DNA from: Nitrospirota bacterium
GTDB lineage: Bacteria > Nitrospirota > Thermodesulfovibrionia > Thermodesulfovibrionales > Dissulfurispiraceae
DNA length: 64,000 nt
NCBI GenBank assembly: GCA_021791055.1
Contig: JAJYXI010000053.1
Location: 1-64,000 of the forward strand
Reading direction: 5' to 3'
The notes beneath the pieces are model-generated. The model searched no databases, was not told where the DNA came from, and was given only the letters and a program-made list of their open reading frames with translations. Made by a program: the position numbers and the translations under genes. Of this stretch, positions 1-9,345 are shown one piece after another; position 1 is the first letter of the stretch, and every line of letters starts with the position of its first letter.

Positions 1-117
1 CCGATGAGTTGCTTCAATAACACTGAAAGCATTGAAAGGATAGTCTATGCTGTTATGAGCCACTTGAATGATACATGGGGAAGAAAACCCTTAAAAGAAT
101 TTACACATAAATCTTGA
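1..117 (+). CDS. C-terminal tail of a probable transposase (partial)
   Basis: The frame open at the left edge ends at the TGA at 115-117. The last residues (SIERIVYAVMSHLNDTW, then GRKPLKEF) resemble the helical C-terminus of mutator/IS256-type transposases, which usually end with a short helix and an N-x-x-W segment. Just after it, TTGACACTACCTTGTCA could be an element end. Only about 38 residues are visible and no catalytic residue is present, so the family is a guess; the rest of the gene lies outside the window. Confidence 0.35.
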   Translation, partial: PMSCFNNTESIERIVYAVMSHLNDTWGRKPLKEFTHKS

Positions 118-198
118 CACTACCTTGTCACTGGGACATCTTTACTGATTTTCGGGTAAAATAATACATCAAAATCAATAATAATTTATGGAGAATGT

Positions 199-780
199 AT
201 GAAGAGGATTGCAAACTTTTTATTTGAGGCAGGAATGCTCAAAAGGACGCCACGGACAGGTTTTCAGTTTTTAGGCTCAGGGGCTGAATCAGTCGCAGAG
301 CATATATTCAGGACGGTATATATCGGATATACCCTCGGACGAATGACAAAAAATGCTGATACGGACAAACTTATCAAGATGTGCCTGTTCCATGACCTTC
401 ACGAGGCTCGAACCGGAGACCTGAACTATGTGAACAAAAAATATGTAAAAGCAGATGAACATAAGGCAATCAATGACCTTGCAGAAACTCTGCCATTCGG
501 AGAAGAGATAAAAGGACTTATCCTTGAGTTTTTAGAAGGAAAGACCCTCGATGCACAATTGGCATATGATGCCGACCAGCTCGAAATGATACTCGCACTA
601 AAAGAATACAAAGACCTCGGCAATAAATATGCGGATGAATGGCTCGATTTTGCAATGAAGCGCCTCAAAACAGATATTGCACGGGAGCTTGCAGAGACAA
701 TCCTCGAAACAGACTCATCCCTGTGGTGGTTTGAGGACAAAAGCGACTGGTGGGTGCACGGGTCAAAAGATAAGAAATAA
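199..780 (+). CDS. HD-domain phosphohydrolase (YfbR/HDDC2-like)
   Basis: A 193-residue protein with the HD-domain metal ligands in order: a first His in VAEHIF (about residue 34), the paired HD of LFHDLHEA (about 65) and a distal Asp in YDADQLE (about 124). This pattern and length fit the YfbR/HDDC2 family, whose studied members are metal-dependent 5'-deoxynucleotidases; the substrate here is inferred only from family. The start ATG at 199 follows a weak GGAG. It is followed after 3 bp by the glutaredoxin-like gene, so the two are probably co-transcribed. The C-terminus is rich in Trp, which is a little unusual. Confidence 0.75.
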   Translation: MKRIANFLFEAGMLKRTPRTGFQFLGSGAESVAEHIFRTVYIGYTLGRMTKNADTDKLIKMCLFHDLHEARTGDLNYVNKKYVKADEHKAINDLAETLPFGEEIKGLILEFLEGKTLDAQLAYDADQLEMILALKEYKDLGNKYADEWLDFAMKRLKTDIARELAETILETDSSLWWFEDKSDWWVHGSKDKK

Positions 781-783
781 GAC

Positions 784-1029
784 ATGGTAAGACTGACTTT
801 TTACTATAAGACCGGATGCTGGTTTTGCGATATGGCAGAGGAGATGCTGAACGGGCTCAAGGAAAAGTACAACATCGAAGTTAATAAGGTCGATATAACT
901 TCTGACGATGCGCTTTATGAACTCTATAGGTTCGACATCCCTGTATTTGAATTCAAGGACGGCTCAACCCTTCACGGACGTATCAGGAAGAAAGACCTGC
1001 TGGAAAAATTCGAAGAAAATAAAGGCTAA
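784..1029 (+). CDS. glutaredoxin-like thioredoxin-fold protein
   Basis: An 81-residue protein beginning with a beta strand ([10 protein letters not shown]) followed by a CWFC motif at about residues 12-15, the position of the redox CxxC of glutaredoxins. A cis-Pro-like segment DIPVFEF follows near residue 52, as expected for the thioredoxin fold. Family members transfer electrons or reduce protein or glutathione disulfides. It starts 3 bp after the HD hydrolase stop, so it is probably translated from the same message. It converges with icd and their stop regions overlap by 4 bp. Confidence 0.8.
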   Translation: MVRLTFYYKTGCWFCDMAEEMLNGLKEKYNIEVNKVDITSDDALYELYRFDIPVFEFKDGSTLHGRIRKKDLLEKFEENKG

Positions 1030-2237
1030 ATCGCCTTTCTCAGCCGCTCAGCAACCGCATCGATAAACTCTTCAGTCAATGCATATTTCGTTACAGGCGG
1101 CTCTGCAATGAGCATCAGGTCTTTTGTCATAATGCCGTTTTCCACTGTTTGGATAACAGCATTTTCGAGAGTCTTTGCAAATTTGACCACATCAGGCGTA
1201 TTGTCAAGTTCTCCCCTCTTTGCCAAAGCGCCTGTCCATGCAAAGATAGACGCAATTGAGTTTGTTGATGTGGGATTGCCTTTCAGATATTCATAATAAT
1301 GTCTCACTACTGTTCCGTGGGCTGCTTCATACTCATACTTGCCGTCAGGCGATACAAGAACCGATGTCATTAGCCCAAGGCTTCCGAAACCGGTTGCCAC
1401 CATATCAGACATTACATCGCCGTCATAATTCATGCATGCCCAGAGCATACCGCCCTCTGATTTTATCACCTGCGCAACAGCGTCATCAATAAGCAGGTAA
1501 CGATAATGAATTCCTGCATCCTCAAATTTATCCTTAACATTTTCCACTTCCTCGGCAAATACATCCCTGAAAAAGCCGTGATATTGTTTAGAGATTGTAT
1601 CTTTTGCACCGAACCATAGGTTCACCTTTTCGCTGAGCGCATAATTTATACATGATTGTGCAAAGCTCCTGACGGACTTTTCTGTATTGTGCATTCCCAT
1701 AATTACGCCTTTGCCCTTGAAGTCATGAATCTTCAATACAGTCTTTTCACCGCCTTCTTCGGGAGTGAAGACAATCTCTGCAGTGCCGGGCCTGTCAATG
1801 ACCATTTCTACATTTTTATATATGTCTCCGTATGCATGGCGTCCTATAATAATGGGCTTGTTCCATTTGCGGACAGCAGGAGGGATGTTCTTTATGATTA
1901 TGGGCTTCCTGAATACCGTACCGTCTAATATTGAACGGATTGTCCCGTTGGGGCTTTTCCATTGCTGTTTGAGATTGTATTCCTTTACTCTTGCTGCATT
2001 GGGTGTTATGGTGGCGCACTTAACACCAATACCGAACTCCTTTATGGCATATGCTGCTTCAACAGTAACCTTATCATCGGTCTCATCCCTGTGCTTTATG
2101 CCAAGGTCGTAATATTTCAAATCAATATCCAGAAAAGGCAGAATCAGCTTTTCCTTTATGAGATGCCATATAATCCTGGTCATTTCATCGCCGTCTATTT
2201 CGACAATGGAATTTTTCACCTTAATCCTGTCAGACAC
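1026..2237 (-). CDS. icd: isocitrate dehydrogenase, NADP-dependent (eukaryotic-type subfamily)
   Basis: This enzyme oxidatively decarboxylates isocitrate to 2-oxoglutarate in the TCA cycle. The N-terminal [13 protein letters not shown], the substrate-binding [13 protein letters not shown] and GRHAYGD segments, and DDAVAQ and [10 protein letters not shown] near residues 270-290 are hallmarks of the homodimeric IDH subfamily shared with eukaryotes. I chose the GTG at 2237 because a GGAGGAG lies directly upstream and it gives 403 residues, the usual family length; the frame stays open to 2306 without homologous sequence. The gene is convergent with the small redox gene and stands alone on its strand before the kinase-like gene. 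Confidence 0.92.
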   Translation of the reverse strand: MSDRIKVKNSIVEIDGDEMTRIIWHLIKEKLILPFLDIDLKYYDLGIKHRDETDDKVTVEAAYAIKEFGIGVKCATITPNAARVKEYNLKQQWKSPNGTIRSILDGTVFRKPIIIKNIPPAVRKWNKPIIIGRHAYGDIYKNVEMVIDRPGTAEIVFTPEEGGEKTVLKIHDFKGKGVIMGMHNTEKSVRSFAQSCINYALSEKVNLWFGAKDTISKQYHGFFRDVFAEEVENVKDKFEDAGIHYRYLLIDDAVAQVIKSEGGMLWACMNYDGDVMSDMVATGFGSLGLMTSVLVSPDGKYEYEAAHGTVVRHYYEYLKGNPTSTNSIASIFAWTGALAKRGELDNTPDVVKFAKTLENAVIQTVENGIMTKDLMLIAEPPVTKYALTEEFIDAVAERLRKAI

Positions 2238-2324
2238 TTCTCCTCCTCTGTTAAAAAGATATAGCTGATAATTTAAATTTAATGCCGTAAAGTTGTCAAA
2301 CGACAAAAATTGATGATTTCGACT

Positions 2325-3302
2325 TCAGGAACGGGTAATCCCAGACAGAGCCTTTTCCATGTCAAAAAGCATTTCATCCGTGGATTCGTAAAACACATCC
2401 GCTCCATTGGAGAAGTGCAGAAGGATATAATTTAACTCATCCGGAATATAGGGATAAACCTTTTTAAGGTTTGAAATGCGATTATGAAATATGATATTTG
2501 TATCCCTTTCATTTATTGAATTCAGAATATCCGGCCTGTCTGCAAGGTTTTGTATAGTCACATCGCCTCCGCCCACCAGAAATATAAGGATATTGCCGAG
2601 GCCGAACAGATCATAGCCGAATTTATTTTCGCCGTGGTAATAGTTAAAATCAAAGTCTATCCATTTATAATCCCCTGTCTTGCTGTCCTTGAGTATATGA
2701 TCTCTCCTGATATCGCCGTGCTTTTCACCGTGATTGTGGAGGAATCTGACAGCATCTATTATTCCCATGTATGATTTTAAAAGGGATGGAAGGTCTTCAT
2801 AAAAATATTCTTCATGGGGTTTATTAATTGAAAATACGAGATCGCTTAGTGTCTTGCCGCGGATATAATCGATGACGCGTATGAGGTTTCCAACAGAGTC
2901 CTCAACAGAAAACCCCTGCATGAAATTAGGCTGCCCTCTTACCAGATCAAGGATGCGGGCCTCTTTCTTAGGGCTTCTGAAGCATTCAAATGATATGCCT
3001 CCGACCTTTGCAGTAAACCTTTCCCAGAAAACCAGTTTTATGATCTTTGTCTCACCGGTTATGAGGTCTATGGCCCTCTTGACCCAGAACTTGGGCTGCT
3101 CGTCAATACCGAATCTGCCTTCCTTCTCCACATTTCTGATGAGATAAGGCCTACCCTCAAATATTGCCACATCGTCATAATCCACCCTGTAAAAATCCGT
3201 AGTGTCTGTGACAATTCGGAATCTTTTTGGTATGCGCTCGGGCTCAAGCCATCTGGACATCAAATTTCTCAAGTCATCTTGTGTGAAGTCGTCCATTTTC
3301 AA
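2325..3302 (-). CDS. protein kinase-like protein
   Basis: A 325-residue protein with a kinase-fold core: a candidate ATP-binding Lys in ETKIIKLVFW (about 96), a catalytic-loop-like HGEKHGDIRRDHIL (about 203) and a DFG-equivalent KWIDFDFNY (about 223). The catalytic loop lacks the usual Asn two turns after Asp, as is common in atypical kinases that act on small molecules or lipopolysaccharide. No transmembrane segment is seen. Its start overlaps the folP stop by 4 bp, so it lies downstream in a folP-containing operon. The substrate is unknown. Confidence 0.6.
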   Translation of the reverse strand: MKMDDFTQDDLRNLMSRWLEPERIPKRFRIVTDTTDFYRVDYDDVAIFEGRPYLIRNVEKEGRFGIDEQPKFWVKRAIDLITGETKIIKLVFWERFTAKVGGISFECFRSPKKEARILDLVRGQPNFMQGFSVEDSVGNLIRVIDYIRGKTLSDLVFSINKPHEEYFYEDLPSLLKSYMGIIDAVRFLHNHGEKHGDIRRDHILKDSKTGDYKWIDFDFNYYHGENKFGYDLFGLGNILIFLVGGGDVTIQNLADRPDILNSINERDTNIIFHNRISNLKKVYPYIPDELNYILLHFSNGADVFYESTDEMLFDMEKALSGITRS

Positions 3303-4141
3303 ATTTTACATCTTTTTATGGCATCTGCAACCTTTGCGACCTTTGCCATCTCCTTCACATCATGCACCCTGATAATATTAGCACCGTTGAATATGGAAAT
3401 GGCCACAGCAGATGCAGTTCCTTCAAGCCTTTCAGAGGGAGGGACATCGCCTAAGATTTTGCCTATAAATGCCTTTCTCGACACTCCAACGGCAACAGGC
3501 CTTCCGAGGAGTGTAAATTCCTTAAGATTTTTTATAATCTCGAGATTATGCTCAAAGGTCTTTCCAAAACCGATGCCGGGGTCAATAATGATCCTATCCT
3601 CTAAAATACCACAATTCCGAGCAAGCAGAATGCTTGCCCGGATGTAATCCATAATCTCAGGAATTAATGCCTCATAAACAGTGCTCTGCTGCATATCCTT
3701 GGGCCTTCCCTTTATGTGCATGATGATTACCGGAACTTTGTATTCAGCCACAACCTTCGGCATGTCAGGGTCAAACCTCAAACCGCTTATGTCATTGACC
3801 ATGGATGCACCTGCATCGAGGGCATGCCTTGCAACCGCTGCCTTATATGTATCAATGGAAATGGGAACCTTTATTTCTTTTGAAATTGCCTTTATTGCAG
3901 CTATTGTGCGTCTGATTTCTTCTTCGACAGGGACGGGCTCAGATCCCGGTCTTGTGGATTCTCCGCCGATGTCTATGATATCCGCGCCGTCTTCTATAAG
4001 CCCGAGTGCACGCTCGACAGCTTTTTTTTCGTTAAAAAAAAGGCCTCCGTCAGAAAATGAATCGGGGGTGACATTAAGCACCCCCATAATGTAGGTTTTT
4101 TTAGAAAAGTCTAACGAGAAGTTTGACCACTCGATTTTCAC
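3299..4141 (-). CDS. folP: dihydropteroate synthase
   Basis: It condenses p-aminobenzoate with dihydropterin pyrophosphate in folate synthesis. The 280 residues carry the two family signatures: [15 protein letters not shown] near residue 19 and [16 protein letters not shown] near 52. Pterin-binding segments [17 protein letters not shown] and DPGIGFGKT follow in the expected order, and the C-terminus has RVHDV. The gene starts 4 bp inside the ftsH stop and ends overlapping the kinase-like gene by 4 bp, so translational coupling across the three is likely. Confidence 0.95.
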   Translation of the reverse strand: MKIEWSNFSLDFSKKTYIMGVLNVTPDSFSDGGLFFNEKKAVERALGLIEDGADIIDIGGESTRPGSEPVPVEEEIRRTIAAIKAISKEIKVPISIDTYKAAVARHALDAGASMVNDISGLRFDPDMPKVVAEYKVPVIIMHIKGRPKDMQQSTVYEALIPEIMDYIRASILLARNCGILEDRIIIDPGIGFGKTFEHNLEIIKNLKEFTLLGRPVAVGVSRKAFIGKILGDVPPSERLEGTASAVAISIFNGANIIRVHDVKEMAKVAKVADAIKRCKI

Positions 4142-5931
4142 GCCTCAACAGCTCTTGCCTCTTCCATCAGTTTATCTATGTCGTGCCCTTCCATGGTCTC
4201 TCTCTCAAGAAGGGCGTGTGCAAGGGAATCAAGCAGGTCATAGTTGTCATGCAAAATCTTCTTTGCCCTTTCGTATGCACCTGTTACTATTCTTTTTATC
4301 TCTTCATCTATATCCACTGCAGTCTTTTCGCTGTAGTCCTTATGCTTTGCTATTTCGCGGCCGAGGAATATCTGTTCATCCTTCTTCCCAAAGGTAAGCG
4401 GACCGAGCTTCTCGCTCATGCCCCATTCCGTGACCATCTTCCTTGCGAGCTCTGTAGCCCTTTCAAGGTCATTTCCTGCGCCTGTAGTCATGTGGTGGAG
4501 GGCTATCTCCTCTGCAGCCCTTCCGCCTAAAAGCACATTCAGGGTCTTTTCGAGATAATCTCTTGAATATGTATACCTGTCGTCTATCGGAAGCTGCTGC
4601 GTAACTCCAAGCGCCCTTCCCCTCGGTATGATGCTCACTTTGTGTATTGGATCGGTTCCCGGAGTAAGCTTTGCAACAAGGGCATGGCCTGCCTCGTGAT
4701 AAGCAGTGTTCTTCTTTTCAGCGTCGCTCAAAACCATGCTCCGCCTTTCCACACCCATCAATACCTTGTCCTTAGCAGCCTCAAAATCGGACATATCTAC
4801 TTTGTCCTTTGTCTTCCTTGCAGCAAGAAGCGCTGCCTCATTCACAAGGTTTGCAAGGTCTGCACCGGAAAATCCAGGCGTGCCTCTTGCTATCTTTTCG
4901 AGGGTAACATCTTCAGCAAGTGGTATGTTTCTTGTATGTACCTTTAGTATCTCGAGTCTTCCCTTTACATCAGGCACTGGCACAACTATCTGTCTGTCAA
5001 ATCTGCCCGGTCTTAAAAGAGCAGGATCAAGGACATCAGGCCTGTTGGTTGCAGCAAGGATAATGACGCCTTCGTTCCCCTCAAAACCATCCATTTCAAC
5101 AAGGAGGGCGTTCAGTGTCTGTTCTCTTTCATCATGTCCGCCGCCGAGTCCTGCGCCCCTGTGTCTGCCCACAGCATCTATCTCATCTATGAATATTATG
5201 CATGGTGCATTCTTCTTTGCCTGCTCAAAAAGGTCCCTCACACGTGATGCACCCACACCTACAAACATTTCAACAAAATCAGAGCCCGAGATTGAAAAGA
5301 AAGGCACTCCTGCCTCACCTGCAATGGCCTTTGCAAGGAGGGTCTTACCTGTGCCAGGAGAACCAACCAATAAAACACCTTTTGGAATCTTTCCTCCAAG
5401 TTTTGAGAATTTCTGTGGATCCTTGAGGAATTCAATTATTTCCTCAACCTCTGTCTTGGCCTCTTCTATGCCTGCAACATCAGCAAATGTAATTTTCACC
5501 GATTTTTCAGATACGAGCTTTGCCTTTGCCTTTCCAAAGGACATAGCCTTGTTGCCTCCCATCTGCATCTGTCTCATGAAGACAATCCAGACCAGAACCA
5601 AGAATATAATAGGTCCCCACGAAAAGAAGAAGTTTACATACCAAGGGTTCTGGTCAGGCGGCTTGGCAGTTATTTTAATATTCTTATCCCTCAACTCCTT
5701 AACAAGGTCAGGATAATTCACCGTATATGTCCTGAACTTGCTCCCGTCCTTGAATCTTCCGCTAATATAGTTTTCCTTGATAGTAACCTCATCAACCTCG
5801 CCTGATTCGACCTTTGAGATGAATTCGGAAAATATTATCTCCTTTTCGCTCTTGGGAGGGACATTGAAGAGATTAAAAAGAAGTATCATTGCCATCCCTA
5901 TAAGGAGCCACACAAATAAACTCTTATACAT
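4138..5931 (-). CDS. ftsH: ATP-dependent zinc metalloprotease FtsH
   Basis: Membrane-anchored AAA protease that degrades misfolded membrane proteins and regulatory substrates as a hexamer. There are two N-terminal membrane segments around a small periplasmic domain, then Walker A GSPGTGKT (about 190), Walker [10 protein letters not shown], the second region of homology [19 protein letters not shown], and the zinc site HEAGH near residue 412. The start ATG at 5931 has an AAGGGA upstream; an in-frame ATG seven codons earlier lacks a site. About 597 residues is typical. It lies between rph and folP in a tight minus-strand operon. Confidence 0.96.
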   Translation of the reverse strand: MYKSLFVWLLIGMAMILLFNLFNVPPKSEKEIIFSEFISKVESGEVDEVTIKENYISGRFKDGSKFRTYTVNYPDLVKELRDKNIKITAKPPDQNPWYVNFFFSWGPIIFLVLVWIVFMRQMQMGGNKAMSFGKAKAKLVSEKSVKITFADVAGIEEAKTEVEEIIEFLKDPQKFSKLGGKIPKGVLLVGSPGTGKTLLAKAIAGEAGVPFFSISGSDFVEMFVGVGASRVRDLFEQAKKNAPCIIFIDEIDAVGRHRGAGLGGGHDEREQTLNALLVEMDGFEGNEGVIILAATNRPDVLDPALLRPGRFDRQIVVPVPDVKGRLEILKVHTRNIPLAEDVTLEKIARGTPGFSGADLANLVNEAALLAARKTKDKVDMSDFEAAKDKVLMGVERRSMVLSDAEKKNTAYHEAGHALVAKLTPGTDPIHKVSIIPRGRALGVTQQLPIDDRYTYSRDYLEKTLNVLLGGRAAEEIALHHMTTGAGNDLERATELARKMVTEWGMSEKLGPLTFGKKDEQIFLGREIAKHKDYSEKTAVDIDEEIKRIVTGAYERAKKILHDNYDLLDSLAHALLERETMEGHDIDKLMEEARAVEA

Positions 5932-5956
5932 ATTTTGCCCTTTCCCTTGCATATTT

Positions 5957-6688
5957 TTAATATTTTAACATATTTGACTTAACTATCTCTCTCTGGATTT
6001 TAACCAGCTCTCCAATGCCCTTTTCTGATAGAGAAAGCATTGAATTGAGCATATCCCTTGAAAAAGGCTCTGCCTCTGCAGTCCCCTGTATCTCCACTAT
6101 TCTACCGCTTTCTGTCATAACAACATTCATGTCAACCTCTGCAGCAGAGTCTTCAGCATAGCAAAGGTCAAGACGGGGCTCACTGTTAATAATCCCAACA
6201 CTGACGGCAGCAAGATAGTCCTTTACCGGGTTTCTGTTAATCATCCCGTTTTTCAGGGCATGATACAGCGCATCATTAAGGGCAATAAATGCGCCTGTTA
6301 TGGATGCAGTCCTTGTACCGCCGTCTGCCTGTATCACATCGCAGTCAATCCATACCGTCCTTTCGCCCAAAACTTCGAGGTCGACAACCGCCCTCAATGC
6401 CCTTCCGATCAGTCTCTGTATCTCCTGAGTCCTTCCTCCTACACGGCCTGATGTTGACTCCCTCATTGTCCTTGTATGGGTCGCCCTCGGAATCATCCCG
6501 TACTCTGCCGTCACCCATCCCTTTTTCTGGTCCCTTAAAAATGGAGGCACCTTGTCCTCGATGGATGCTGTGCAGATAACCCGCGTATTTCCTACTTCTA
6601 TTAATACAGAGCCCTCAGCAGTTTTTATAAAATTTCTTGTTACATCCACCTTTCTTAATTCGTCATTCTTTCTTCCGTCAGGCCTCAT
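5957..6688 (-). CDS. rph: ribonuclease PH
   Basis: Phosphorolytic 3'-5' exoribonuclease that trims tRNA 3' ends. The 243-residue protein begins MRPDGR, the family signature, and has the RNA-binding/phosphate segment [16 protein letters not shown] near residue 85 and the metal-associated [18 protein letters not shown] near 115. Length matches the bacterial family. It lies between murI and ftsH on the minus strand; the separating gap to murI carries a short palindrome. Confidence 0.95.
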   Translation of the reverse strand: MRPDGRKNDELRKVDVTRNFIKTAEGSVLIEVGNTRVICTASIEDKVPPFLRDQKKGWVTAEYGMIPRATHTRTMRESTSGRVGGRTQEIQRLIGRALRAVVDLEVLGERTVWIDCDVIQADGGTRTASITGAFIALNDALYHALKNGMINRNPVKDYLAAVSVGIINSEPRLDLCYAEDSAAEVDMNVVMTESGRIVEIQGTAEAEPFSRDMLNSMLSLSEKGIGELVKIQREIVKSNMLKY

Positions 6689-6706
6689 CTTACCTCCGAT
6701 CTAAAT

Positions 6707-6728
6707 GGAGTAATGGAGCCATTACTCC
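6707..6728. repeat. 10-bp palindrome between murI and rph
   Basis: GGAGTAATGG and CCATTACTCC face each other across a 2-bp loop in the short gap between murI and rph. There is no T-run, so it is not a standard terminator. The same TTACTCCAT-type unit recurs inside the dehydrogenase gene near 20090, which suggests a dispersed short repeat. Confidence 0.6.
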
Positions 6729-6732
6729 AACT

Positions 6733-7530
6733 CTATAGTTCAATCTTAGTTATATCCTCAATTCTACTTTGCAAGAACCTCTCACCGACATTTATAAACT
6801 TTTCGGTAGAATCAGTAACAAAAAATTTCCTCCGTCCTTCGCAACTCCTAACTATTAACATCCCCATTTCAGCAAGCACATCCTTTACAACCTTTGCCGT
6901 CTCAATAGCAGAGTCAACAAGACAGACATCATTCATCACATCCTGAATCACACCCTTTAGCAGTGGATAATGTGTACATCCAAGCACAAGGGTATCAACT
7001 CCCTTGTCCATTATATCCTTCAGATATCTTTCTACTACAAGCCGGGCTATAACACCAGATGTCCAGCCCTCTTCGACAAGTGGGACAAACAAAGGACACG
7101 GCAGTCCACATACCTCAATATCTCCATCCAGTGATTTTATGGCCCTCAGGTAAGAGCTGCTTTTGATGGTCGCCTCTGTCCCTATTATACCTATTTTTTT
7201 ATTCTTTGTGGAATTCACAGCAGCCCTTGCACCCGGCTCTATAACTCCTATAACAGGGATAGGAACTTTTTCCCGTATTTTATTAAGGCTAATAGCAGAC
7301 ACCGTATTACAGGCAACTATCAGAAGTTTTATATCCTGTCTTAAAAGAAATTCTGTGCATTCGAAAGAATAACGGGTTACTGTCTCAGCCGACCTTATGC
7401 CGTATGGAACCCTTGCGGTATCTCCAAGATAGATGATATTTTCAGCAGGCAGTATCCTGCCGACCTCTTTTAAGACCGTAAGTCCGCCTACTCCTGAGTC
7501 AAAAATACCTATGGGATTGTTTTTATCCAT
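6733..7530 (-). CDS. murI: glutamate racemase
   Basis: Converts L-glutamate to D-glutamate for peptidoglycan. The 265-residue sequence opens with GIFDSGVGGLTVLKEV (substrate-binding DSG), has the first catalytic Cys in LLIVACNTVSA near residue 73 and the second in TLVLGCTHYPLL near 184, the canonical pair of proton-transfer cysteines. It follows the GerMN and amidase genes on the same strand, so cell-wall functions are grouped here. Confidence 0.95.
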   Translation of the reverse strand: MDKNNPIGIFDSGVGGLTVLKEVGRILPAENIIYLGDTARVPYGIRSAETVTRYSFECTEFLLRQDIKLLIVACNTVSAISLNKIREKVPIPVIGVIEPGARAAVNSTKNKKIGIIGTEATIKSSSYLRAIKSLDGDIEVCGLPCPLFVPLVEEGWTSGVIARLVVERYLKDIMDKGVDTLVLGCTHYPLLKGVIQDVMNDVCLVDSAIETAKVVKDVLAEMGMLIVRSCEGRRKFFVTDSTEKFINVGERFLQSRIEDITKIEL

Positions 7531-7577
7531 TATAACTTACCTATTGAACATAGCAGGTATGCGTGCGGTAAAAAGAT

Positions 7578-8150
7578 TTACAAGCACCACCCCTTCAGTC
7601 CATAAAGACTTGAGAAATGGCCGCCTATGCTCTCTATCTCCTTTCCATCTATTAACAAACGAATATCCTCTATCCCTGCAATATTTGCAACAACAGTATC
7701 AAACATTGATTTGAGAAGATAATATTCCTGTCTTGCATCTCCAGAGAAGTTTCTCCTGAATTCCTCTGACAGATCTATGTAAAGAACACTATTCCTGTCC
7801 CTGTAAACCCCGAGCAGTTTTGTATCCTTCGGCCCTCCTTTTAATCCCTTCAGATATTCTGCCATCACTACTTCTGCCATCGCCACAGGCAGCGGTTTGT
7901 TTTGAACAGTCTTCTCCTCGGCAACAATTCCGTCTTCCGATGGATAAAATATCTTTACTGTAATCGTATCCTCGGTTATCCCGAAATGCTCCTGACTTCC
8001 GGGTGCAGCTTCTTTCAGCTCTATCAATGGACTTTCCGCTTTTTCAGACGGAGACTGGTAGTATCTCGTGAACAGCCATCCGGAAAGCACCGCGACAAGA
8101 AGAACTATAATGGCAATCGCTATATTTCTTTTATTTTCCACCACTCGCAC
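7578..8150 (-). CDS. GerMN-domain lipoprotein-like/membrane-anchored protein
   Basis: A 190-residue protein with one N-terminal membrane segment (IAIAIIVLLVAVLSGWLF) and a C-terminal GerMN domain recognised by IKIFYPSEDG-like and VLYIDLSEEFRRNF motifs, ending near residue 180. GerMN domains are extracytoplasmic and occur in spore germination proteins and in cell-envelope proteins of non-sporulating bacteria; the molecular role is not known. The GTG start at 8150 overlaps the amidase stop, which is a frequent pairing, and suggests a shared role in the wall. Confidence 0.75.
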   Translation of the reverse strand: MRVVENKRNIAIAIIVLLVAVLSGWLFTRYYQSPSEKAESPLIELKEAAPGSQEHFGITEDTITVKIFYPSEDGIVAEEKTVQNKPLPVAMAEVVMAEYLKGLKGGPKDTKLLGVYRDRNSVLYIDLSEEFRRNFSGDARQEYYLLKSMFDTVVANIAGIEDIRLLIDGKEIESIGGHFSSLYGLKGWCL

Positions 8151-9180
8151 CCTGCCCTTTTACCTTAGACCCTATTGATGCGATACCTTTCAATATCGCA
8201 TTTACCAACCGTTCCTTTGTCTTTTTGTCGTAATTGAACTTCTCCGGATTAGGAAGCTCAACCAGAAAAGCAGGCGAATTAACATAAGCTATGACAGATA
8301 CAGGCAGCCTCTCACGCCTTACATTCACGCCGAAATCATTCTTGATATTATCTGCTACGGCATTTGCGATATCTTTATCAATATCCTGTCCTGTTGCCTT
8401 TTCTGTCTGGAGCTGGTTCTGACCTGTAATCTTAGGCGCATAATATATTCCGAATTCATTTTTAGAAGACAAATGTATGCTGATAAAGATTTCCGGAGAC
8501 TTCTGATTTGCTGCCTTGATCCTATCTTTTATCGAGAGTACCTGGTCGCCCTTTCTTGTAAGGAATACCTTCTTCCCCTTTTTATCGAGAGCATTTCCAA
8601 ATTCCTTCGCAAATGACATTGCAATGTCCTTTTCTGCAAAATTTTTACCCCGAATACCGCTGTCATATCCGCCATGACCCGGGTCTATCATGAATGTCTC
8701 CATCGGGATAGAACTGCCCTCGATCTGGGTATCCATGAAAGCCTTTTCTTCTTTTGTCGGCTTGCTGACATAGGCGTCTATGACAAGCCTTGCCGGTGTT
8801 GAAAGCTTTGAAACATTTATATCATCAAGGTTCTCCACAGTAATTGCACAACTGCTGCCTTTTACGCCAACTCGAACCCCTGCCGCTATTTCAAGGGGTG
8901 CCTCGCTTCTCAGAATGCCTTTCTCCGGTGTTTTAAAAGAGGCTGGAGCCTGAAAATCAACCTTGATGATATTATTGCCTGTAAGTATCACAGAGGCCTT
9001 TTGTACATGTTCCTCTGTCGTGGAAAAAACAATCCTGACGAAGTTAGAGTGCTTACCTATTTTAATGGTTGCCGTTACAGGCTCTCTGCCGGTCTGCGCA
9101 GAAGAAGAAACATCTGCAAAAGTTCCGCAAAAACAAAAAATTAACAGCAAAAAACCGGTAATAAATGTCCTTCTATTCAT
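8131..9180 (-). CDS. N-acetylmuramoyl-L-alanine amidase (AMIN + Amidase_3)
   Basis: Periplasmic zinc amidase that cleaves the peptide from N-acetylmuramic acid. A signal peptide (FITGFLLLIFCFCGTFA) precedes an AMIN domain (about 30-135), then Amidase_3: MIDPGHGGYDSGIRG with the first zinc His and NFAEKDI with the zinc Glu, then SIHLSS with the second His and LVELPNPEKF with the catalytic Glu. The SIHLSS segment replaces the more usual SIHANA. It is the first gene of the amidase-GerMN-murI-rph-ftsH-folP stretch and is divergent from feoB. Confidence 0.9.
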   Translation of the reverse strand: MNRRTFITGFLLLIFCFCGTFADVSSSAQTGREPVTATIKIGKHSNFVRIVFSTTEEHVQKASVILTGNNIIKVDFQAPASFKTPEKGILRSEAPLEIAAGVRVGVKGSSCAITVENLDDINVSKLSTPARLVIDAYVSKPTKEEKAFMDTQIEGSSIPMETFMIDPGHGGYDSGIRGKNFAEKDIAMSFAKEFGNALDKKGKKVFLTRKGDQVLSIKDRIKAANQKSPEIFISIHLSSKNEFGIYYAPKITGQNQLQTEKATGQDIDKDIANAVADNIKNDFGVNVRRERLPVSVIAYVNSPAFLVELPNPEKFNYDKKTKERLVNAILKGIASIGSKVKGQGASGGK

Positions 9181-9345
9181 ATTTTAAAAGAATACAGGAT
9201 GAAACAAATAAGATGCAAGCTTGAAAAATGTAATCGTTCACTGGAGAATGACAGGCAGGCTCATGCCTTTATAGCGGTTACTTGAAAATAATATGCCTCA
9301 TGTTTTAAAATGTAATTGAGATTAAGTTGCAATTTGGAGGATAGC

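Noticed and set aside
4706-5716. Long open frame opposite to ftsH
   Set aside because: Antisense shadow of a strongly conserved gene; no ribosome binding site or recognisable domain.
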